From: a bacterium
GTDB lineage: Bacteria; Pseudomonadota; Alphaproteobacteria; Rhodobacterales; Rhodobacteraceae
Assembly (NCBI GenBank): GCA_016124195.1
Contig: WGOE01000005.1
Span: 62,001-126,000, forward strand
Direction of reading: 5' to 3'
Length of the DNA: 64,000 nt
This document shows positions 52,788 through 61,093 of the stretch, one piece after another; position 1 is the stretch's first letter, and the number at the start of each line of letters is the position of its first letter. The notes under the pieces are model-generated. The model saw nothing but the letters and a program-made list of their open reading frames with translations, made no database searches and had not been told where the DNA came from. A program made the translations under genes and the position numbers.

Positions 52788-54199
52788 GGCAGCAGGTCTT
52801 TCAGACGAAGTTCGGCGATGCGTTCGACCTGGGCCGCGGCAGTGGCCAATTCGGTCGCGGTGTCGTTGTTCAGGCGGGTGTGGAAGGCATGCAGGATCGA
52901 AGCCTTGGTGTTGTCGCGCACCGCGATGATGAAGGGGAAGCCGTGCTTTTCGACATATCGGGCGTTGAGGCTCTGGAAGGTCTCGCGCTCGGCATCGGTC
53001 AGGGCGTCCAGCGCGGCCGATGCCTGTTCGGCGGTACTTTCGGGCGTCAGGCGACGGGCGGCGGCGAGTTTGCCGGCCAGGTCGGGATGGGCTTTCAGGA
53101 CGCCAAGACGCTCCTCCGGGCTGGCAGAGCGGAAGATGCGGGCCAGCGCATTGTGCAGGCCCACCGCACTGTCGTGGGCGGGGCCGAGTTCAAGGTCGAA
53201 AGCGCGGTCGGCGATCCAGGGAGAGTGTTCGAAGACCCCGCCGAAGCGGGCAACGAACCTTTCGCGGCTCATCGCCGAGGGCCGCTCGATCCGCTGGTGC
53301 GGGTGATGGGCGGCCCAATGGCGGGCAATCTCGATCCGCCGCGCGAACCAGACCCCGTCATGGGCGCGGGCATAGTCGAGGAACCGCTTCAGCCCCGCCA
53401 CCTTTCCCGGCCGCCCGATCAGCCGGTTGTGCAGCCCGATCGAGAACATCTTCGGCCGGCCCGCCTCGCCCTCGGCATAGAGCGTGTCGAAGCTGTCGCG
53501 CAGATAGGTGAAGAACTGTTCGCCCTCGATATAGCCCGGCGCGGTGGCAAAGCGCATGTCGTTGGCTTCCAGCGTGTAGGGGATGATCAGCTGATCCCGG
53601 TCGCCCACCTCGCGCCAATAGGGCAGATCGTCGTCATAGGTGTCGGAGATCCACTCGAAGGCGCCGGTGGCCGCGGTCAGGTCCACGGTGTTGACCGAAC
53701 AGCGCCCGGTGTACCAGCCAAGCGGGGGCTCGCCCACCACCTCGGTGTGCAGGCGGATCGATTCGGCGATCTGGCGGGCCTCTTCGGCGGGGTCCATGTC
53801 GCGGTGATCGATCCACTTCAGCCCATGGCTCGCAATCTCCCACCCGGCCGCCTTCATCGCGGCCACCTGTTCGGGGTTGCGCGCCAGCGCGGTCGATACG
53901 CCGTAGATCGTCACCGGAACCTTGAGCCCGGTGAACAGCCGATGCAGGCGCCAGAACCCGGCCCGCGCGCCATAGTCGTAGATCGATTCCATGTTCCAGT
54001 GCCGCATCCCCGGCCAGGGCGCCGCACCGGCGATGTCGGACAGGAAGGCCTCGGACTGGCCATCGCCGTGCAGGATGTTGTTCTCGCCGCCCTCTTCGTA
54101 GTTCAGCACCAGCGAGATGGCGATCCTGGCACCATTGGGCCAGGCGGCATCGGGGGGCGTGGCGCCGTGGCCACGGAAATCACGGGGGTAGCGTTGCAT
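52784..54199 (-). CDS. puuE: allantoinase PuuE fused to OHCU decarboxylase UraD
   Basis: A 471-residue bifunctional protein. Residues 1-305 are the PuuE-type allantoinase, a polysaccharide-deacetylase-like domain (MQRYPRDFRGHG, LVLNYEEGGENN, WEIASHGLKWIDHRDM, YDDDLPYW, FSIGLHNRLIGRPG). Residues about 310-471 are UraD (FGGVFEHSPWIAD, LKAHPDLAGKLA, EQASAALDALT, LNARYVEKHGFPFI). UraD makes S-allantoin from OHCU and PuuE opens it to allantoate, so the fusion joins two consecutive steps. It is the first gene of the minus-strand purine unit; fusions of this kind are known in proteobacteria. Confidence 0.94.
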   Translation of the reverse strand: MQRYPRDFRGHGATPPDAAWPNGARIAISLVLNYEEGGENNILHGDGQSEAFLSDIAGAAPWPGMRHWNMESIYDYGARAGFWRLHRLFTGLKVPVTIYGVSTALARNPEQVAAMKAAGWEIASHGLKWIDHRDMDPAEEARQIAESIRLHTEVVGEPPLGWYTGRCSVNTVDLTAATGAFEWISDTYDDDLPYWREVGDRDQLIIPYTLEANDMRFATAPGYIEGEQFFTYLRDSFDTLYAEGEAGRPKMFSIGLHNRLIGRPGKVAGLKRFLDYARAHDGVWFARRIEIARHWAAHHPHQRIERPSAMSRERFVARFGGVFEHSPWIADRAFDLELGPAHDSAVGLHNALARIFRSASPEERLGVLKAHPDLAGKLAAARRLTPESTAEQASAALDALTDAERETFQSLNARYVEKHGFPFIIAVRDNTKASILHAFHTRLNNDTATELATAAAQVERIAELRLKDLLP

Positions 54200-54338
54200 C
54201 GGACACCTCGACCTGACAGGCTTACCCTATGCGGGATAGGCAAGACCCGGTATCAAATAAAGCCGGAAAGTGCTTTGCGCTGCGGCGGGGGTGCAGGGAT
54301 GCGCCAGGTGCGGCAGGATGCGGCAAACGGAGGCGAAG

Positions 54339-54698
54339 ATGGCAGATGGCTGGCTGACGACCCATATCCTTGACACCGCGCGGGGCGTGCCCGCGGCTGG
54401 CGTCAGGATCACGCTGTACCGGCTGACCGGCACCAGCCGCGTCCAGATCACCGAGACCGTGACCAATGCCGATGGCCGCACCGACGCGCCGCTGCTCAAA
54501 GGCGCCGAATTTCGTACCGGCGGCTATGAGCTGGTGTTTCAGGCCGGCGACTATCTGCGCGCCTCCGGTCAGGTGACGGGCGAGACGCTGTTTCTGGACG
54601 AGGTGCCGATCCGCTTTGGCATCAGCGACGCGGGATCGCATTACCATGTGCCGCTGCTTTTGTCGGCCTTCGGCTATTCGACCTATCGCGGCAGCTGA
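54339..54698 (+). CDS. uraH: 5-hydroxyisourate hydrolase
   Basis: A 119-residue transthyretin-like enzyme that hydrolyses 5-hydroxyisourate to OHCU. The N-terminal LTTHILDTARGVPAAGV carries the catalytic His, and the protein ends with the family tetrapeptide YRGS. The ATG follows CGGAGG by 5 bases; an upstream in-frame ATG at 54270 is less likely. It is divergent from the PuuE-UraD gene and convergent with the LysR gene, one base from its end. Product of PuuD, substrate of UraD. Confidence 0.95.
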   Translation: MADGWLTTHILDTARGVPAAGVRITLYRLTGTSRVQITETVTNADGRTDAPLLKGAEFRTGGYELVFQAGDYLRASGQVTGETLFLDEVPIRFGISDAGSHYHVPLLLSAFGYSTYRGS

Positions 54699-54699
54699 G

Positions 54700-55632
54700 T
54701 CACGGCGCGGGTTTCGGGCCTTCGGTGGCGCGGCGCATTTCATCCTTGATGCGCGCCACCATGAAATCGGTGAAAAGGCGCACCTTGCTGTCCTTGGCGC
54801 TGCGCTGCTGAGACAGAAGCGAAAGCTGCGTGGGCAAGGGTGGGGTCGCAGTGGCGACCGGCACCAGACGGCCGGCGCGCAGATGGTCTGCCACCTCGAA
54901 GGCCGGTTTCAGGACGATGCCGCGCCCATCCAGCGCCCATCCGGTCAACACGTCGCCGTCATCCGATTCAAACGGACCGGTGATTTCGAACCGGCGCGGG
55001 CCTTCCGCAGTTTGCAGCGTCCACTGGAACTCTTTCGCGCCGGGAAAGCGCAGGTTCAGGCAATCGTGCCGGTCGCGGACCAAGGCCTCGCCACCCTCTG
55101 GCATGCCGCGCCGGGCGATATAGGCGGGGGCAGCGCACAACAGGCGCGGGCAATCGGCGATGATGCGGACCTTGAGCGTGGAATCCTCCAGCACGCCCAG
55201 ATGAAAGGCCAGGTCCAGCCCCTCGGCCGTCATGTCGATCACCCGGTCCGACAGGCGCAGGCGCACGTCGATCTGCGGGAACTGGTCCTTGAAGGCCGGC
55301 ACATGCGGCGCGATGAAGCGCCGCCCGATGCCAAGCGGGGCCGCGACAAAGACCACGCCGCGCGGGTTCTGCGCGGTCTCCATGACCAGCGCCTCGGCTT
55401 CGTCGATCGCCTCCAGCACCTTGCGGGCGCCGTCATAGAACAGGCGGCCATTCTCGGTCGGTTGCAGGCTGCGGGTGGTGCGGTTGAAGAGCCTGACCCC
55501 CAGATGCTTTTCCAGTTCAGAGATTCGCGCCGAGGCCACGGCGGGCGAGGTGCGCTGATCGCGCGCCGCCGCCGACATCGAGGACAGTTCGTAGACCCGC
55601 ACGAACATGCGCAAATTATTCACATAAGACAT
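54700..55632 (-). CDS. LysR-family regulator of purine catabolism genes
   Basis: A 310-residue LysR regulator: winged helix (residues about 1-62, with SYVNNLRMFVRVYELSSMSAAARDQRTSPAVASARISELEKHLGVRLFNR in part) and an effector domain. It is divergent from puuD (127 bases apart) and next to uraH, so it probably controls urate breakdown; effector unknown. The ATG at 55630-55632 is the first that leaves a normal helix-turn-helix; the open frame extends to 55824 over the puuD start and is not coding. Confidence 0.88.
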   Translation of the reverse strand: MSYVNNLRMFVRVYELSSMSAAARDQRTSPAVASARISELEKHLGVRLFNRTTRSLQPTENGRLFYDGARKVLEAIDEAEALVMETAQNPRGVVFVAAPLGIGRRFIAPHVPAFKDQFPQIDVRLRLSDRVIDMTAEGLDLAFHLGVLEDSTLKVRIIADCPRLLCAAPAYIARRGMPEGGEALVRDRHDCLNLRFPGAKEFQWTLQTAEGPRRFEITGPFESDDGDVLTGWALDGRGIVLKPAFEVADHLRAGRLVPVATATPPLPTQLSLLSQQRSAKDSKVRLFTDFMVARIKDEMRRATEGPKPAP

Positions 55633-55759
55633 GGACTGAGCGGCCCTTCTGCGCGCCGTGCCAGCATTTTGGCTTTCTTGAAAGTGATCCGGCATTTGAC
55701 GGATTAACAGAAGAGTGCGCCCCGGTATAGGTTTTTGCCAAAGGCCGAAAGGGATGCGC

Positions 55760-56995
55760 ATGGACGACTGGGTGGTTCTGTGGGAATGGGTGATGATCGC
55801 GGTGCGGTGGACCCATGTGATCACCGCGATGGCCTGGATCGGGTCGAGCTTCTATTTCATCGCCCTCGACCTTGGCCTGCGCCGCGACGTGCCCTTGCCG
55901 CCCGGCGCCAATGGCGAGGAGTGGCAGGTCCATGGCGGCGGGTTCTACCACATCCAGAAATACCTCGTGGCCCCGGCGTCGCTGCCCGAACACCTGATCT
56001 GGTTCAAATGGGAAAGCTACACGACCTGGATGTCGGGCTTTGCCATGCTGGTCCTGGTCTATTACATGGGCGCGCAGTTCTTCCTGATCGACCCGGCGGT
56101 GATGGATCTGAGCGTCTGGCAGGCGGTGGCGATCTCGATGGGTTCGCTCGCCTTCGGCTGGATCGCCTATACCACGATCTGCCGGGTCTTCGTGAACGCC
56201 AACCAGACCGCGGTGATGGTCGCCCTGTTCGCGCTGCTGGTCGCGATGAGCTGGTTTTACGTCCATGTCTTTTCCGGCCGTGCCGCGATGCTGCATCTGG
56301 GCGCCTTCACCGCCTCGATCATGTCGGGCAACGTGTTCTTCATCATCATGCCAAACCAGCGCATCGTGGTGGCCGACCTCAAGGCCGGGCGCACGCCGGA
56401 TGCGAAATACGGCAAGATCGCCAAACAGCGCAGCACCCACAACAACTACCTGACCCTGCCGGTCATCTTCCTGATGCTGTCGAACCATTATCCGCTGATC
56501 TTCGCCACGCCCTACAACTGGGTGATCGCGAGCCTGGTGTTCCTGATGGGGGTGACGATCCGCCACTGGTTCAACACGCGTCACGCCAAGAAGGGCAGCC
56601 CGCACTGGACCTGGGCGGTGACGGCCCTCTTGTTCCTGATCATCGCCTGGCTCTCGACCGCGCCGATGACCCACCCGCAGGAGGACAGCAAGCTGGAAGG
56701 CCCGGCGCTGGTCTATGCCTCGGCCAAGGGGTTTGACGATGTGGTGACCATTATCCAGGGCCGCTGTTCGATGTGGCATGCACGCGAGCCTGCTTATGAG
56801 GGCATCCACTGGGCGCCCAAGGGTGTCGTGCTGGAAACCCCCTCCGACATCGCGCGCGAGGCCCGACGCATCTATGTGCAGGCCGGGATCACCCATGCCA
56901 TGCCACCCGCAAACCTGTCCTATATCGAGCCGCAGGAACGCGCCGCCATCGTCAAATGGTTTCGCGGCGCCGGAATGGCCGGGATCGACGGCTGA
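55760..56995 (+). CDS. puuD: urate hydroxylase PuuD with altered haem motif
   Basis: A 411-residue membrane urate oxidase of the PuuD type, eight or so hydrophobic segments plus a C-terminal cytochrome c-like domain (about 320-411). It converts urate to 5-hydroxyisourate and passes electrons to the respiratory chain. N-terminal marks are MAWIGSSFYFI and the family block HIQKYLVAP. The haem site reads C336-S-M-W339-H340: the second Cys of CxxCH is Trp. The distal Met is probably Met381 in HAMPPANL. The ATG at 55760 follows AAGGGA by 6 bases. Divergent from the LysR gene; uraH and the PuuE-UraD fusion continue the pathway. Confidence 0.88.
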   Translation: MDDWVVLWEWVMIAVRWTHVITAMAWIGSSFYFIALDLGLRRDVPLPPGANGEEWQVHGGGFYHIQKYLVAPASLPEHLIWFKWESYTTWMSGFAMLVLVYYMGAQFFLIDPAVMDLSVWQAVAISMGSLAFGWIAYTTICRVFVNANQTAVMVALFALLVAMSWFYVHVFSGRAAMLHLGAFTASIMSGNVFFIIMPNQRIVVADLKAGRTPDAKYGKIAKQRSTHNNYLTLPVIFLMLSNHYPLIFATPYNWVIASLVFLMGVTIRHWFNTRHAKKGSPHWTWAVTALLFLIIAWLSTAPMTHPQEDSKLEGPALVYASAKGFDDVVTIIQGRCSMWHAREPAYEGIHWAPKGVVLETPSDIAREARRIYVQAGITHAMPPANLSYIEPQERAAIVKWFRGAGMAGIDG

Positions 56996-57053
56996 GCCTT
57001 TGACGCGGCGCGACTTGCCGCTAGCTTGGCCTTGAACGTCGATGGAGGACAGG

Positions 57054-57791
57054 ATGGCCGGACAGATCAGACAAGCCCAGACCGCCGAGGGCACCATTCC
57101 GGCCAAGGTCTTTCACCCGGACAAGGCCTCGACCACCGGGGTCATCCTTTACATGGACGCCTTCGGCCCCCGCCCCGCGCTGGAGCGGATGGCCGAGCGG
57201 ATGGCAACCCTTGGCCATGTGGTGCTGCTGCCCGACCTGATGTACCGTCTGGGTCCCTATGGCCCCTTTGACGCCGCCACGACCTTTTCCGACCCGGAGA
57301 AGGCGGCGCAGTTGCGCGGCATGATGGGCGCAACCACGATGGCCATGACCGAGCGCGACACCGCGACCTTCATCGCGATGCTGGCGGCCGAAGGCGTCAC
57401 CGGCCCCATCGCCACCGCGGGCTATTGCATGGGGGGCGCGCGGGCGCTGGTGGCGGCGGCGGCTTACCCCGACCGTATCGCGGCGGCGGCAAGCCTGCAT
57501 GGCGGCAACCTCGCCACCGATCAGCCCGACAGCCCGCATCTGCGCGTGGGCACGATCAAGGGCCGGGTCTATGTCGGCTGCTCTGGTGTGGACCGCAGCT
57601 TTCCGCCCGAACAATCGGCGCGGCTCGCCCAGGCGCTGCGCGAGGCCGAGGTGGATCACGTCATCGAAAATTATGTCGGCATGGCGCATGGCTGGTGCGT
57701 GCCCGACCATTCGGTCTTTGACGCAATGGGGGCCGAGCGGCACTGGAGGCGGATCGAAACCCTGTTCGGCGAATGCCTTACGACCGGGTAA
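57054..57791 (+). CDS. dienelactone hydrolase family protein
   Basis: A 245-residue alpha/beta-hydrolase of the dienelactone hydrolase family: nucleophile Cys125 in AGYCMGGAR, and an Asp/His pair in the C-terminal region (CSGVDRSFPPEQ and MAHGWCVPDHSVFD). Such enzymes open lactone rings or hydrolyse esters. It follows puuD by about 60 bases and might be cotranscribed, but a purine role is not implied by the fold. The ATG at 57054 follows GGAGGACAGG. The last 14 bases overlap convergent galM. Confidence 0.88.
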   Translation: MAGQIRQAQTAEGTIPAKVFHPDKASTTGVILYMDAFGPRPALERMAERMATLGHVVLLPDLMYRLGPYGPFDAATTFSDPEKAAQLRGMMGATTMAMTERDTATFIAMLAAEGVTGPIATAGYCMGGARALVAAAAYPDRIAAAASLHGGNLATDQPDSPHLRVGTIKGRVYVGCSGVDRSFPPEQSARLAQALREAEVDHVIENYVGMAHGWCVPDHSVFDAMGAERHWRRIETLFGECLTTG

Positions 57792-58761
57792 AGCGCCATT
57801 CGGTGACTTGCCGATAGGTCTCGCCCGGTTTCAGCTCGATCGAGGGGAAGCCGGGGTGGTTGGGCGCGTCCGGCCAGTTCTGCGCCTCGATGGCGATGCC
57901 CTCATAGGTCGTGTGCCCGGGCCGCATCGCGTTGCGCCCGTCATAGACCTGGATGCCGGCCTCGGTGGTGGCGACAGTCATGGTCAGGCCAGAAGTGCCA
58001 GTCAGCCACAGCACATCGCGCAGGGATTGCCGGCCGCCCGACAGGCAGAAGTTGTGGTCCAGCGCCGTGTCGGACGGGGTGATCTTGCGGCCGCGGCGGA
58101 AATCCATCGCGGTGCCCGTCACATCGGCAATCGTGCCCGTCGGGGCAAAGGTCTCGGACGTCGGCAGATAGGTCGCGGCGGCGATCTGCAGGCTGTGGCC
58201 GGCCCAGGTCTCTGATCCGTCCATGTTCCAGTAGCTGTGGTTGGCCGCGTTGAACAGGGTCAGCGCATCGGTGGTGGCCGTCACCTCCATCCGCAGCACA
58301 TGGCCGGGATGGAGCGAAAAGCGCGCCTCGACGTGGCGGTTGCCGGGAAAGTTCCCCTCGCCATCGGGCAGGTCCAGCGCCAGCGTGGCCGAGGTCGCAT
58401 CCGACGCGGCTAGGGCCCAGACCTTGGCCTGCGTGCTGGCCCCGGCGGAATGCAGCGTGTGGATGCCGTTCTGGTTCTTTTCAAAGCTGTAGGGCTTGCC
58501 GCCGATCGTGGCCCTGCCATCGGTGAAGCGGTTGACCACCGGCGCCACAAGCGAGCCATGGCTGCGCATCTTGCCTTCGTAATCGGCCAGATTGTCCGAG
58601 CCCAGCGTCAGGTCATGGTCCACCCCGGCCAGCCGGACCGATTGCAGCACGGCGCCCCGGGTCAGAAGGGCAACACTCAGCCCCTCGCAGGTCAGGGCGA
58701 TGCGCGCGACATCTTCGCCCTTGGCTGTGGTGCCGAATTTGCTGATCGTGACCGCTGACAT
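57778..58761 (-). CDS. galM: aldose 1-epimerase (galactose mutarotase)
   Basis: A 327-residue GalM family protein. Recognised marks are NRFTDGRATIGGKPYSFEKN, the active-site His in NGIHTLHSA, NAANHSYWNMDG with the second His, and GIAIEAQNWPDAPNHPGFP with the acid Glu. It interconverts the alpha and beta forms of sugars such as galactose. ATG at 58759-58761 with AGGGAGAGCGGA before it; an open extension to 58815 overlaps znuA and is unlikely. It follows znuA by 50 bases in the same direction. Confidence 0.92.
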   Translation of the reverse strand: MSAVTISKFGTTAKGEDVARIALTCEGLSVALLTRGAVLQSVRLAGVDHDLTLGSDNLADYEGKMRSHGSLVAPVVNRFTDGRATIGGKPYSFEKNQNGIHTLHSAGASTQAKVWALAASDATSATLALDLPDGEGNFPGNRHVEARFSLHPGHVLRMEVTATTDALTLFNAANHSYWNMDGSETWAGHSLQIAAATYLPTSETFAPTGTIADVTGTAMDFRRGRKITPSDTALDHNFCLSGGRQSLRDVLWLTGTSGLTMTVATTEAGIQVYDGRNAMRPGHTTYEGIAIEAQNWPDAPNHPGFPSIELKPGETYRQVTEWRFTRS

Positions 58762-58811
58762 TCCGCTCTCCCTGACATGGCGCCAAGTGGTGGCGGATGG
58801 CGGGGGTCGGG

Positions 58812-59681
58812 TCAAGGCATATCGGCCGTGGCACAGGCCAAAAGCGCCGTGGCAAGCCCGGTCAAGAGCAGATCATAGGCATCCGGACCGGGGTCCAGCA
58901 TCGAGCCCACCGGGTCGAGCGGCGGGCCGACAAACAGGCCGGTGCCCTCGGCCAGGCTGTCGATCAGGGCGGGGTCGTGCTGCGCCTCGGGAAAGGCGCA
59001 GCGGATGGCGCCGCTGGCCGCGTCCTGATGCAGCCGGGCGATCTGGGCGGCGCCGGGCGGGGCGGCATCTCCGGCGGCAAGGCCGCCCCGGTAGGGCAAG
59101 TTGTAATGCCGGGCGAAATAGCCGTAAGCGTCGTGATAGGTCACGAAGGGCCGCTTGAGCGGGGCCAGTTTCGCCGCAAGCGCCGCATCCAGCGTGACGA
59201 TCCGGGCCTGCGCCGCCGCCGCATTGGCGCGGTAGGTGGCGGCATGGTCGGGGTCGAGCGCCTGCAGACACGCCGCGATCAGGTCGATCCAGATCGCGGC
59301 ATTGGCGGGGTCGAGCCAGGCATGCGGGTTCAGTCCGCCTTCGGCATAGTCCTGCCGCAGGGTCCGCGGATCGTCCAGAAGTGCCAGGCTTTGCACCTGC
59401 GCCGCGGCGCGCGCCTGATCCAACCCCGGCGTCAACTCTGGCCCGACCCAGATCAGCAGGGTCGCGGCCGCCAGATCGCGCCTCTGGCTCGGGCGCAACT
59501 GCATGTCATGTTCATCGCCGCCCTTGTCCAGCAACAGGCCGGGCCGGCCCAGATCGCCCATGACCTGCGCCACCAGCGCTGCGACGGGCGAAATATCGGT
59601 CTGAACCCTTGGCACTTCGGCCCGCGCCGGAAGGGTTGGCAGGCCGAGGACCAGGGCGAGCACCAAAGTCAGAACGCGCAT
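58812..59681 (-). CDS. znuA: zinc ABC transporter binding protein
   Basis: A 289-residue periplasmic cluster A-I metal-binding protein. Signal peptide ends near LPARA. Zinc ligands are likely in GGDEHDMQLRPSQ (His), GLNPHAWLDP (His) and TYHDAYGYFARHYNLPY (His). It lacks the long His/Asp-rich loop seen in some ZnuA. It captures zinc for ZnuBC. The gene is divergent from zur and shares two Zur-like palindromes with it. ATG at 59679-59681 with AGGTG before it. Confidence 0.92.
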   Translation of the reverse strand: MRVLTLVLALVLGLPTLPARAEVPRVQTDISPVAALVAQVMGDLGRPGLLLDKGGDEHDMQLRPSQRRDLAAATLLIWVGPELTPGLDQARAAAQVQSLALLDDPRTLRQDYAEGGLNPHAWLDPANAAIWIDLIAACLQALDPDHAATYRANAAAAQARIVTLDAALAAKLAPLKRPFVTYHDAYGYFARHYNLPYRGGLAAGDAAPPGAAQIARLHQDAASGAIRCAFPEAQHDPALIDSLAEGTGLFVGPPLDPVGSMLDPGPDAYDLLLTGLATALLACATADMP

Positions 59682-59718
59682 TTTGCACCTTTCGCAGCCG
59701 GGAAGGCTTCTGTAGTGT

Positions 59719-59731
59719 GTTATATCATAAC
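59719..59731. promoter_or_regulatory. Zur-box-like palindrome 1
   Basis: GTTATATCATAAC has 5-bp inverted arms (GTTAT / ATAAC) around ATC. It resembles the GTTATnnnATAAC pattern of alphaproteobacterial Zur boxes and lies in the znuA-zur region close to the znuA start. Confidence 0.75.
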
Positions 59732-59743
59732 GTGTCAAGTGAG

Positions 59744-59760
59744 ACGTTATAGTATAACGT
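59744..59760. promoter_or_regulatory. Zur-box-like palindrome 2
   Basis: ACGTTATAGTATAACGT has 7-bp inverted arms (ACGTTAT / ATAACGT) around AGT. It is a stronger palindrome than the first, 26 bases away centre to centre, and 17 bases before the zur ATG. Together they let Zur repress znuA and zur-znuCB. Confidence 0.8.
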
Positions 59761-59777
59761 TAGCAAAGGCCACGCCC

Positions 59778-60332
59778 ATGCCGGACGACCCCGATTGCCC
59801 CGGTTGCGGCCAGCCCGACCTGGCCTTTGCCCCGCATGACCATGCGCGTTGCGCCGATGACCTGATGGCCCTGGCCGAGGCGCAACTGGTCAAGGGCGGG
59901 CAAAGGCTGACCCCCGTGCGCCGCCGCACGCTGGAGATCCTGCTGGAGGCGCACCGCGCCCTGGGCGCCTATGACGTGCTGGAGCGCCTCGCCCGGGATG
60001 GCTTTGGCAACCAGCCCCCAGTCGCCTATCGCGCGCTGGAATTTCTTGAGGATCAGGGCCTTGCCCACCGCATCCGCCGGCTGAACGCCTTTACCGCCTG
60101 CATGCATCCGGGCGAGACCCACGCCCCGGCCTTCCTGATCTGCCGCGCCTGCCACGCCGTGGCCGAAGCACCCGGCCGCGCCGTGGGCGAGGCGCTTGCC
60201 TGCGCGGCCCACAGTCTGGGCTTCACCATCGAACGCAGCACGGTCGAGGCTCTGGGCCTCTGCCCCGGCTGCCGTGGCGCGGGGCCGGATGCAGAGGCGG
60301 CCAGCCTCGCCGCACCGCGCGGGGTCGCCTGA
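59778..60332 (+). CDS. zur: zinc uptake regulator Zur
   Basis: A 184-residue Fur-family regulator. The winged helix (about 40-100) includes LTPVRRRTLEILLEAHRALGAYDVLERLA; the structural zinc cysteines are in LICRACH and GLCPGCRG. An extra N-terminal segment MPDDPDCPGCGQ followed by FAPHDHARC adds another CxxC and His residues. Zur represses zinc uptake genes when zinc is sufficient. It starts at the ATG 17 bases after the second palindrome and its stop overlaps the znuC start (TGATG). Confidence 0.93.
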   Translation: MPDDPDCPGCGQPDLAFAPHDHARCADDLMALAEAQLVKGGQRLTPVRRRTLEILLEAHRALGAYDVLERLARDGFGNQPPVAYRALEFLEDQGLAHRIRRLNAFTACMHPGETHAPAFLICRACHAVAEAPGRAVGEALACAAHSLGFTIERSTVEALGLCPGCRGAGPDAEAASLAAPRGVA

Positions 60333-61093
60333 TGCTGGTGCAAGCCAAGGATCTGACGGTGCGCCTTGGTGGCGCCGAGGTGCTGAGCCATGTCACGATG
60401 ACGATCGAAGCGGGCGAGATCGTGACCATCCTCGGCCCGAACGGGTCGGGCAAAAGCACCCTTCTGCGCGCCCTTCTGGGCATGGTGCCGCTGTCGGGCG
60501 GCCAGGTCACCCGGGCGCCCGGCCTGCGCATCGGCTATGTGCCGCAAAAGCTGTCGATCGACGCGACCCTTCCTCTGACCGTCCGCCGCTTCCTGTCGCT
60601 GCCGCACCGCATTTCGGAGGTCGAGGCCAAGGCGGCTCTGGCCCGCGTCGGCATGGCGGACGCCGAGGCCAAACCGATGAGCGGCCTGTCCGGCGGCCAG
60701 ATGCAACGGGTGATGCTGGCGCGCGCACTGTTGGCCAAGCCCGGCCTTCTGGTGCTGGATGAGCCAACCCAGGGCCTCGATCAGCCCGGCGAGGCCGGAT
60801 TCTACCGGCTGATCGCCGAGGTCCGGCAAGAGACCGGCGCGGCGGTGCTGATGGTCAGCCATGATCTGCATGTGGTCATGGCGGCCAGCGATCGGGTGAT
60901 CTGCCTCAACCACCACATCTGCTGCGAGGGCACGCCGCGCGTCGTCTCTGCCGCGCCAGAGTATCGCGCCCTGTTCGGGCTGGGAACGCAAGGCGCGCTG
61001 GCGCTTTACCAGCACCGGCACGACCATTCGCATGACGCGCCTGCGCCCCATGATCACGACCATTCCCACGAAGGGCACAGCCATGCTGGATGA
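60332..61093 (+). CDS. znuC: zinc ABC transporter ATPase with His-rich tail
   Basis: A 253-residue ATPase: Walker A GPNGSGKST near 37, signature SGLSGGQMQRVMLARAL, Walker B LLVLDEP and switch SHDLHV. The last 30 residues (HRHDHSHDAPAPHDHDHSH and following) are a His/Asp-rich tail that probably binds zinc and could sense or buffer it. It follows zur by overlap and ends 11 bases into znuB. Confidence 0.94.
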   Translation: MLVQAKDLTVRLGGAEVLSHVTMTIEAGEIVTILGPNGSGKSTLLRALLGMVPLSGGQVTRAPGLRIGYVPQKLSIDATLPLTVRRFLSLPHRISEVEAKAALARVGMADAEAKPMSGLSGGQMQRVMLARALLAKPGLLVLDEPTQGLDQPGEAGFYRLIAEVRQETGAAVLMVSHDLHVVMAASDRVICLNHHICCEGTPRVVSAAPEYRALFGLGTQGALALYQHRHDHSHDAPAPHDHDHSHEGHSHAG

